This document shows, in pieces, positions 48,901-58,700 of a stretch of DNA of 64,000 nt; the first letter of the stretch is position 1; every line of letters begins with the position of its first letter. The position numbers and the translations under genes were made by a program. This DNA is from Liolophura sinensis. Lineage: Eukaryota; Mollusca; Polyplacophora; Chitonida; Chitonidae. The notes beneath the pieces are model-generated. The model did no database searches. It saw only the letters and a list, made by a program, of their open reading frames with translations, and was not told the DNA's origin. The DNA lies in contig NC_088297.1 of the NCBI RefSeq assembly GCF_032854445.1, positions 21,773,127 through 21,837,126 on the forward strand, in the 5' to 3' direction.

Positions 48901-51900
48901 TGCGTGGTTTGGTAAGGATGACTGATTAATCTGCATGGTTGGGTAAGGACGACAGTGATTAATCTGCATGATTGGGTAAGGACAACAATGATTAATCTGC
49001 ATGGTTGGGTAAGGACAACAGTGATTAAGCTGCGTGATTAGGTAAGGACAACAGTGATTAATCTGCATGATTGGGTAAGGACAACAGTGATTAATCTGCA
49101 TGATTGGGTAAGGACAACAGTGATTAATCTGCATGATTGGGTAACGACGACAATGATTAAGCTGCGTGATTAGGTAAGGATGCCAATGGTTAATCTGCAT
49201 GATTGGGTAAGGACGACAATGATTAAGCTGCGTGATTGGGTAAGGACAACAGTGATTAATCTGCATGATTGGGTAAGGACGACAGTGATTAATCTGCGTG
49301 ATTGGGTAAGGACGACAATGATTAATCTGCATGGTTGGGTAAGGACGACTGATTATTCTGCATGGTTGGGTAAGGACGACAATGATTAATCTGCATGATG
49401 GGGTAAGGACGACTGATTATTCTGCATGGTTGGGTAAGGACGACAATGATTAATCTGCGTGGTTGGTTGAGGACAACTGATTAATCTGCATGGTTGGGTA
49501 AGGACGACTGATTAATCTGCATGGTTGGGTAAGGACAACAGTGATTAATCTGCATGGTTGGGTAAGGATGACTGATTGATCTGTATGATTGGGTAAGGAC
49601 GACTGATTAATCTGCATGGTTGGGTAAGGACAACAGTGATTAATCTGCATGGTTGGGTAAGGATGACTGATTGATCTGTATGATTGGGTAAGGACGACTG
49701 ATTAATCTGCATGGTTGGGTAAGGACGACAGTGATTAATCTGCATGGTTGGGTAAGGACAACAGTGATTAATCTGCATGGTTGGGTAAGGACGACAGTGA
49801 TTAATCTGTGTGGTTGGGTAAGGACAACAGTGATTAATCTGCATGGTTGGGTAAGGACGACAGTGATTAATCTGCATGATTGGGTAAGGACGACAGTGAT
49901 TAATCTGCATGGTTGGGTAAGGACGACAGTGATTAATCTGTGTGGTTGGGTAAGGACGACTGATTAATCTGCATGGTTGGGTAAGGACAACAGTGATTAA
50001 TCTGCATGGTTGGGTAAGGACAACAGTGATTAATCTGCATGGTTGGGTAAGGACGACAATGATTAATCTGCATGATTGGGTAACGATGACAATGATTAAG
50101 CTGCGTGATTAGGTAAGGATGCCAATGGTTAATCTGTATGATTGGGTAAGGACAACAGTGATTAATCTGCGTGGTTGGGTAAGGACAACAGTGATTAATC
50201 TGCATGATTGGGTAAGGACGACAGTGATTAATCTGCGTGATTGGGTAAGGACGACAATGATTAATCTGCATGGTTGGGTAAGGACGACTGATTATTCTGC
50301 ATGGTTGGGTAAGGACGACAGTGATTAATCTGCATGATTGGGTAAGGACAACAATGATTAATCTGCATGATTGGGTAAGGACGACTGATTATTCTGCATG
50401 GTTGGGTAAGGACGACAATGATTAATCTGCGTGGTTGGTTGAGGACAACTGATTAATCTGCATGTTTGGGTGAGGACGACTGATTAATCTGCATGGTTGG
50501 GTAAGGACGACTGATTAATCTGCATGATTGGGTAAGGATGACAATGATTAAGCTGCATGATTGGGTAAGGACAACAGTGATTAATCTGCATGATTGGGTA
50601 AGGACGACAATGATTAAGCTGCATGGTTGGGTAACGACGACAATGATTAAGCTGCATGGTTGGGTAAGGACAACAGTGATTAATCTGCATGGTTGGGTGA
50701 GGACGACAGTGATTAATCTGCATGGTTGGGTAACGACGACAATAATTAAGCTGCATGATTAGGTAAAGATGCCAATGGTTAATCTGCATGATTGGGTAAG
50801 GACGACTGATTATTCTGCATGGTTGGGTAAGGACGACAATGATTAAGCTGCATGGTTGGGTAACGACGACAATGATTAAGCTGCATGGTTGGGTAAGGAC
50901 AACAGTGATTAATCTGCATGGTTGGGTAAGGATGACAGTGATTAATCTGCATGATTGGGTAAGGATGACAATGATTAAGCTGCATGGTTGGGTAACGACG
51001 ACAATGATTAAGCTGCATGGTTGGGTAAGGACGACAATGATTAATCTGCATGGTTGGGTAAGGACGACAATGATTAATCTGCATGGTTGGGTAAGGACAA
51101 CAGTGATTAATCTGCATGGTTGGGTAAGGACAACAGTGATTAATCTGCATGGTTGGGTAACGACGACAATGATTAAGCTGCATGGTTGGGTAAGGACGAC
51201 AATGATTAAGCTGCATGGTTGGGTAAGGACAACAGTGAATTATCTGCATGGTTGGGTAAGGACGACAGTGATTAATCTGCATGGTTGGGTAAGGACAACA
51301 GTGATTAATCTGCATGGTTGGGTAAGGACGACAGTGATTAATCTGCATGGTTGGGTAAGGACAACAGTGATTAACCTGCATGGTTGGGTAAGGACGACAG
51401 TGATTAATCTGCATGGTTGGGTAAGGACAACAGTGATTAATCTGCATGATTGGGTAAGGACGACAATGATTAATCTGCATGGTTGGGTAAGGATGACAAT
51501 GATTAATCTGCATGGTTGGGTAAGGACGACAATGATTAATCTCCATGATTAGGTAAGGATGCCAATAGTTAATCTGCATGGTTGGGTAAGGACAACAGTG
51601 ATTAATCTGCATGGTTGGGTAAGGACGACTGATTGATCTGCGTGATTGGGTAAGGACAACAGTGATTAATCTGCATGATTGGGTAAGGACGACAGTGATT
51701 AATCTGCATGGTTGGGTAAGGACAACAGTGATTAATCTGCATGATTGGGTAAGGACGACAATGATTAATCTGCATGGTTGGGTAAGGACAACAGTGATTA
51801 ACCTGCATGATTGGGTAAGGACGACAGTGATTAATCTGCATGATTGGGTAAGGACAACAGTGATTAATCTGCATGGTTGGGTAAGGACGACAATGATTAA

Positions 51901-52014
51901 GCTGCATGATTAGGTAAAGATGCCAATGGTTAATCTGCATGATTGGGTAAGGACAACAGTGATTAATCTGCATGATTGGGTAAGGACAACAGTGATTAAT
52001 CTGCATGATTGGGC
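45935..52014. repeat. Satellite-like array, 33-bp unit (31-bp variant), about 185 copies
   Basis: The unit is TGATTAATCTGCATGGTTGG followed by GTAAGGACGACAG (33 bp); variants lacking AG before TGATT are 31 bp. Substitutions define subtypes (GCGTGG, GCATGATTGGG, GATTAGG with GATGCC, AAGCTG for AATCTG). A higher-order block of 130 bp (three 33-bp units plus one 31-bp unit) recurs: ACCTGCATGG at about 46621, 46751 and 46881. Because 33 is a multiple of three, long frames stay open on both strands (MQINHCRPYPT on minus, MINLHGWVRTT on plus). These frames break wherever 31-bp units occur, so they are not genes. Confidence 0.97.
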
Positions 52015-52306
52015 GAGTGCTTGGGGTTTAGCGTCGTACTTAGCAATTTTTCAGTCATATGACGACTAACGGGTCCTGAGAGTGCATGTAATGTGCCTCC
52101 TTGTTGCATGACGGATTTCCACCGCTCTTTCATCTAGTGCTGCTTCACTGAAATGACTTACCAAAGGTAAGTAAGTCACCATTATACTGATACGGGTCAA
52201 CCAGTCATTGCACTATCCGCTTAATCCTGAACAAAAGGAAACCACAGCTTCCTCTTTTAAGGTCTTAGATGTGACCCGACCCAGGATTGACCCTGGTCCT
52301 ACAGAG
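52013..52306 (-). mobile_element. tRNA-derived SINE, type B, fused to the satellite edge
   Basis: Begins CGAGTGCTTGGGGTTTAGCG directly after the last satellite unit (…CATGATTGGG), with no spacer. It continues with GGATTTCCACCGCTCTTTCA, TATACTGATACGGGTCAACC and GACCCGACCCAGGATTGACC. The tRNA-like head is truncated at the right. Confidence 0.8.
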
Positions 52307-52429
52307 ATTTATAGATTTTAAAAAGGTGTTCGGAGGTTTGTTTGGACGGTAGGGTCATATACCTAACTAGAAAAAATGTAGGTTTTTGGCAAGTCAAAAT
52401 ATTGGAAAGTTAATCATTTACTTGCCAAA

Positions 52430-52550
52430 GCTGAGTGGTTTGGTGCGTTTTTTTCGGTACACAGGCCATTGACAACTGTTGTAATGCATGAAATATTCTT
52501 GAGTATGGTTCTAAATACCAATGAACTGGGTAAATTCAGGATGTCAAGGT
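52430..52550 (+). mobile_element. SINE common-tail fragment
   Basis: CTTGCCAAAGCTGAGTGGTT, then TGAAATATTCTTGAGTATGG and AAATACCAATGAA; this matches the 3' part of types A and D. A second diverged copy follows at about 52680-52765 (CCAACGGTTAGTGGTTTACT … AGTAAAAAATTCTTA). Confidence 0.5.
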
Positions 52551-53164
52551 ATGGGTGAGGCAAAAATTACTGCCCCATGCCTTGCTGTTCCAGAACATAC
52601 CAAACACACGAGTCCTTCGATTTTGAGGTGGAACGTCATGGCAGAGTGGTTGTCTTCACATGGGAAATTTTGTCAGTCATATGCCAACGGTTAGTGGTTT
52701 ACTCCTGGTGCCCAGGTTTCATAAAACTGACTGCCATCATATCAGTAAAAAATTCTTAAAACAAAACCAAAAAAAAACCAAAAAAAAACACACAAATGAA
52801 CAAATCAATCAGAATCCCTGGCCAGCCCTAGTGATGTATTCAACTTCTTTGGTGTTCTACTATCAGACTGCCTACCAGACAGGAAGTTACACCACACAGT
52901 AAAAGGTTCCACTGTACAGGCTCATTGGCTGTACAAATTGCTTTTAACTCGATCTGAGGTAACACCTACTCTGTATAAACATGATGAATGTATAAGTAGG
53001 TTTTACAAATATGTTAATCATATCAGTAAATATCTTGTTGGGTCCCTCAAAAACCTCCAGACTTAAAGCCTCAGCTGAAGAAAGTTGATGATGTGGTTAA
53101 TTCTGTAGTATGTTAAACAATGAAATAATTCAGTCCAAGCCAGAACTGAATTTTAACACAGAAT

Positions 53165-53276
53165 TTTTTTAAGACTTCACAAAAAGTATAACTTTATCAT
53201 TGTACACAGAATAATGCCATCAGAATATGCTTAAACACACACCCTGCAAACATGCAAAACGGATGAAGAATTGCAC
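53165..53276. mobile_element. MITE-like element, subtype 1, right half only
   Basis: GACTTCACAAAAAGTATAAC, AATAATGCCATCAGAATATG and CAAACATGCAAAACGGATGA. The left half is not recognisable. Confidence 0.5.
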
Positions 53277-53279
53277 CAT

Positions 53280-53495
53280 TCATTTATTTGATTAGTATTA
53301 TACGACGATGGCCAGCATTATGGTGGGAGGAAACCGAGCACAGGCGGGGGAAACCCACAACTATCCACAGCTACTAGCAGACCTTCTCATGTATGGCTGG
53401 TTAGGAAGCCAGCAAGAGCTGGACTTCAACTCACAGCGACCACATTGGTGAGAGGTTCCTGGGTTATTACGCTATGATAGTGCGCAAAGAATTAC
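53280..53495 (-). mobile_element. SINE type A
   Basis: Tail side TTTATTTGATTAGTATTATA, then CGACGATGGCCAGCATTATG, CAGCAAGAGCTGGACTTCAA and GGTTCCTGGGTTATTACGCT; the head is decayed at the right end. Confidence 0.75.
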
Positions 53496-53570
53496 AGTAG
53501 TTAACAACTCTACCAGCAAGGTTCTGTTCATAGAAAATTAAAATAAGGAGACTAAAAATAAAGGGCAAGA

Positions 53571-53706
53571 TGCCAATTCATAGTGTTTAATCTTCACTTA
53601 ATAATGCCAATTCATAGTGTTTAATCTTCACTTAATAATGCCAATTCATAGTGTTTAATCTTCACTTAATAATGCCAATTCATAGTGTTTAATCTTCACT
53701 TAATAA
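53571..53706. repeat. 34-bp tandem repeat, four near-identical copies
   Basis: The unit TGCCAATTCATAGTGTTTAA followed by TCTTCACTTAATAA starts at 53571, 53605, 53639 and 53673. Near-identity suggests a recent expansion. Confidence 0.95.
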
Positions 53707-55221
53707 TTTCAAATATAAAACCAACAAACGCTGTTTTGCCAACAATAGAATTGAATGAACTAACAAGTCTGTAACATTCATCCCAAGTTTCACTGGGGAC
53801 ATGCAATACAGTAACTTCTGTCATCAAACAAGAGTCAAATGTACATGGTAAACTTTTGTTTTTTGGCAAGAATTATTTAACTCCCATATCTCAAGTGAAT
53901 AAAAACTTGGTTTAATTCATTGTATTTACGTATAGAATGACCTACTAATGCATCAACCTACAAGTAGTCAAAGAACTGATCACTGACCATTTAACTGCTG
54001 ATGGAATAGCTGGAGGTAATCCAAAACTCTTCACATGGCTCATCAACTGCAATTAAATGTCTTTTAGGGACAATCAAACACCTAACAACAGGCGCCTACT
54101 TCTTTTTTGTATCACTGAACAAACCAGTGAAAACTATCTAAAAATTCCTTGAACTTTTAAAAACTGTCTCGACTAGAATTAAATGCATGTGAATATATCA
54201 GTTCTAAGGCTGGGTTGATGGATTTGTAGGTCAGAAATAGCAGTTTACATATATACACACACTGTACACATTTTAGTGCACTTTACATCATGCAATTCAA
54301 CAGAACTTTGTCAGTAGCCTCGTGCAAGGTTTACAGAAGTACGTTGTGCCCACACGACACAATAAATGCAGTTCATAAAGAGAACCACAGATTTCAAATG
54401 CACTTATTTGAAAAGAAAAGAAAACACGATTTAATTAAAGAAATATCTTTTGCTGACCTAAAAAAAGCAATTTCTACTTTGCCCGCATTTCATACTTTAC
54501 ACAAGAGTGTCTCAAATTTTCTCAGAATGTAAAATTCTAAATATCACCACAAGCCAACAGGTAAGAAATCTGGATGCCTTTTTATGTAATGATTTGCCTT
54601 CACATTGACTAGCTGTGCCTAAGCATTCATCATAATAACAAGTCAAAAAATGTTAGACAAGTACATGAAGTTGAGAATAGGCAATAATATACGTATTGTC
54701 TCAAGTTATTTGGAACTCGTATAAAAAAAGACAACAATACTGTGATTTGATCCCATGAGCAAAGGATTTCAGTTTGTGAAAAAAAGGAAGTACTTTTTGC
54801 ATGTTTCATACATTTGAACATTTAGAGTGAGAGAAATCATGAACAACATGTGCAAAACATGGACAAAAACTTATCTTTTAAGCACATCTTCATTTCATCA
54901 TCCATTTGACACTATAAGTGATTTTCCCTGAAATATGTGCTAATTACTTCAATAAATTTCAGACGTATAAAATTTATCTACGGCTGTATGGCATTACAGG
55001 TTACTTTCAGTGTCTGGTTTGTACATGTACTATGTACCTCTATCCACCTGTACACAATTGATTTGTGTTCTATGTGTATCCCTCAAACTGTACACAACTG
55101 ATTTGTGTTCTATGTGTACCCCTCAGTCTGTACACAACTGATTTGTATTCTATGTGTACCCCTCAGTCTGTCTATACCATGTACTTCTCATTATGTCTTT
55201 TGGTCTCATTACTACTCTATC

Positions 55222-55707
55222 TGCCTCATTGCTGTCTGCTGCAATGTGTATGTCTCTCAGCCTCATTACTGTCTGCTGCAATGTGTATGTCTCTCAACCT
55301 CATTACTGTCTGCTGCAATGTGTACGTCTCTCAGCCTCATTACTGTTTGCTGCAATGTGTGCATCTCACAGCCTCATTACTCTGTCTGCTGCAATGTGTA
55401 CGTCTCTCAGCCTCATTCTGTCTGCTGCAATGTGTACGTCTTTCAGCCTCATTACTGTCTGCTGCAATGTGTATGTCTCTCAGCCTCATTACTGTCTGCT
55501 GCAATGTGTACGTCTCTCGGCCTCATTACTCTGTCTGCTGCAATGTGTACGTCTCTCAGCCTCATTACTGTTTGCTGCAATGTGTACGTCTCTCAGCCTC
55601 ATTACTGTCTGCTGCAATGTGTACGTCTTTCAGCCTCATTACTGTCTGCTGCAATGTGTGCATCTCACAGCCTCATTACTCTGTCTGCTGCAATGTGTAC
55701 GTCTCTC
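55222..55707. repeat. 37-bp minisatellite (39-bp variants) containing the PRDM stop codon, about 13 copies
   Basis: The plus-strand unit is CAGCCTCATTACTGTCTGCT followed by GCAATGTGTACGTCTCT. On the minus strand the first unit encodes the final residues ETYTLQQTE and the TAA at 55676-55678; the remaining units lie downstream as 3' UTR. Three overlapping plus-strand frames of 209-221 codons are open simply because 37 is not a multiple of three and no unit frame contains a stop. Confidence 0.93.
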
Positions 55708-58700
55708 CAAGCTCCGTTTCATCATCTTGATTAACAATCTGCACAATGACAACAGTATGCTGGTCGTCACCACCCAATTCCCCCTCTTGTAAACCAGACA
55801 GCTGTAATGCAGTTGGCATGTCTTCTGAAGAGACAATGGTGTGGGAAAGGGACTGGAGAGCTTCAGCAGCCACCTGAGGGAGATCAGTATCAGTGGTGAA
55901 ACCTTCTGGTGTCTGATACACGATGGTCGTCTCCACTCCGTCCGCGTCGGTGATGACTGACTCTGTGAACGTCTCTCCTAACTCGTTGGTGAAGGTCTGA
56001 CCAATACTCATGGTGGCTGCGTTTGAGGTCGCCGCTGCGATAGCCTCTGCAGCAGCATCAGCTGACGCTATAGCAATTGTGTTAGCATCTGATGTAGCCT
56101 CTGTATCTTCATCCTCGCTTCCAGCATCCTGTTGTATGACATGTTTATTTGCGCCCTGAAGATCTTTCTGAAACGGCATCAGAAGCGACTTAACATAGCT
56201 GTCGTCACTGAGCATGTGAACTGCACCTGGATGTTTCCTCTTGAAATGCCGCACCAGTGTGTGGCGGTGGCTGCACTTGGCCTTACAGATACTGCAGATG
56301 TAGGCCATGCCGCTGTGGTAGATGGACAGATGTCTGTGGTACTCAAACCTCTTCACAAACTGCCGGTCACAAAGATCGCACGTTATCTTTTCCTTCATGG
56401 TGTGCTCCAGGTTGTGCCTGGCAAACTGGTCTGGATACTTGAATGACTTGTTGCAAATGGCACAGTGGAACTTCTTCTCAGTGCTGTGGGAATACATATG
56501 CGTCTTCAGGTTGCCTTTCTGCCGAAAGCGCTTGTGGCAGATCTCGCATTCGTGTTGCGGTTCCTCGCCGGAATGGAACTGTTTGACGTGAGATTTGAGA
56601 CTAGTCTTTGTCTTGAGGATCTTCCCACACATGGCACACTGCAGCTCGAGGCCCCCGCCATGCACATGGAACCGATGGTCCTTCAAGTATGCCAAGTAGT
56701 GAAACTTCTTGTTGCAGATGTCACATTCATACTCTTTCTCTCCGTGAACCTTCATGTGCTTGTTGAGGTTGCTACTGCTCACGAACGACGCCCCGCACAG
56801 GTGGCATACCACGTTTTCTTTAATCACCACCTGGTTGTGTCTTCGCACAATGCGAGCCGGTGTTCCATCAGGAAGAAGGCATTTGTGATCGTTCAGGTAA
56901 TCCTGCCGGAAAAATTTCTTATGGCATATGTCGCACTCAAACTGGCGTTCGCCATGGATCACTGCATGCTTCTCCATGTAGGTGCGTAGAGCAAATACCT
57001 TGTCGCATTGCGGACACTTAAAGCCACCTTCTTGATGCAGATAAGGGTCGCAAACATGTGTGTGGATCGTACCCTGCTTGCGAAAACGCTTGTGACATTT
57101 CTCGCACTGGTACGGGTGCGTATGGGTATGATGGTGTTCCCGAAAACTTTTGGCATCAGCAAATACAACAGCGTCCTCGCAAATGTCGCATTTGACATAT
57201 CCTTCAGTTTTTATCTTCTCTTCATTTTCACATAGGAAAATGTGCCAAACGAGTTCGTCTTTCTGACAGAAGGCCTTGGAGCAGATCTTGCACTGAAACT
57301 CGGAACTGTGCGTCCGCTCATGTCTCTTCAGATACTTGAGATTCCTGAAGGACTTATGGCAAATTGAGCAGTTCACTCTTACAGTGGAGTCGATGATTTG
57401 CGGGATTCCGTCTGCCTCCTCCAAGGAACAGGTGTGGTTTGAGCATTCGTCTTCTGTTGGGAAGTTCCGCTTACACTTGAAACAGTAGGTCTTGTAACAG
57501 ACCAACAAATGGTTCTCCAAAGCTAGCTTGCTGCTGTAAGCTTTGTGACAGTTCACACATGCATGAAGATCTTCTTCCAAAGCCCGAACCGGATCACACT
57601 TTAACACATGGCGCTGCATAGAGTCTTTCCTTGAAAAACACTTCCCGCAAATGTTGCACTTGAAGATGTCTGTATGCATGGCCATGTGTCGAAAAAGGTA
57701 GCTGGATGTGCGAAAGGTCTGGGAACAGATGTCACAGGCAAATGATTTCTTTGAGGCAGCCTCCTTATTGCATTTATGTGACATTAGGCCTAGTTTGCTA
57801 TGGAAAGGCTGCATGCATACCTGGCAATCAAACCTGCCCGAGTGAATTGTGTAATGCTGACGAGCATAGTCCTCATTAACAAATGATTTCCCGCACTCAG
57901 TGCAGCTGTAGCGAACACGATCACCACTGGTCGTCATGACAACCGCTGGTTTCTCAGAATTACAGTTATGTTTCATCCAAGACTCCTGCTTTGCAAATGT
58001 CTTCCCACACTTTTTGCATGGAAACTTTTTCTGGTGCACCTCACAATGCAACCGAATGCATTTTAAGTTCTTGAATTTCTTGCCACACTCTTTGCAGCCG
58101 TAAATGGTCCTGTCATCTTGGGTGAGGAAGACATCATAGAGGTCTCGCCTAGGAAGTTTCTGCTGTGCCGCAGACGCTTCCGATTTTCTTGGCCTTCCTC
58201 GTTTCCTACGGACAGGTGTCTCTTTCTGGACATCTGTGTCTGCTTTTCCATCAGCTTCTGCTGGCGTATCACCTCCTTCACCAGCACCGTCTCCTTCAAC
58301 CACATCAGGTACTCTTTTCTCAGCTGCCTCGCCCACATCTGCAGCCTCAGTAGCAGGTGCACCATCCTCTTGGATGACGTCTTTGCTGGCTGCTGTTTCT
58401 TCACTGGACTGACTTTGCAAAGCCTCATCTGGCTCAGGGGGCACCGTGGAGTCTTCAGATGCCTCAGCACCAGTCTTTGTAGATTCAACGACTTCCTTTT
58501 CTGTCTCCTCTTGCGTTGGTTGCACAATAGTGAGAGCTTCCCCTTCAGGTATAGTTACCTCCCCTTCCTCCACCTCACCATCACCTTGCTCCAAGGAGAC
58601 ATCTTGAGACACATCCACATCTTCTGTCTCAGCCTCCTGATCAGAAGCCAAGCCATCCGACTCCTCAGCCTCGCTCACGACAGCCTCTGAGCCACTGTCT

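Larger units (their letters stand above)
52310..55221. other. Intergenic or 3' UTR region with SINE tails, a MITE end and a short array
   Basis: Contains common-tail fragments (about 52430-52550 and 52630-52765), a partial MITE (53165-53276), a type A SINE (53280-53495) and a 34-bp array. The part nearest 55221 is probably 3' UTR of the minus-strand PRDM-like gene. No coding frame is supported. Confidence 0.5.

Noticed and set aside
46093..51612. Many 60-277-codon frames of MQINHCRPYPT or MINLHGWVRTT repeats on both strands
   Set aside because: They follow from a 33-bp tandem unit without stops in two frames; they end wherever 31-bp units shift the frame and have no start context, splice sites or family match.
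45935..52014. CRISPR-like interpretation of the 33-bp array
   Set aside because: Units are contiguous without unique spacers, in a eukaryotic intron-bearing context.
55065..55792. Three overlapping plus-strand frames of 209-221 codons (CCNVYVSQPHYCLLQ-type)
   Set aside because: The 37-bp unit cycles through all three frames without stops; they lie antisense to the end of the PRDM gene.
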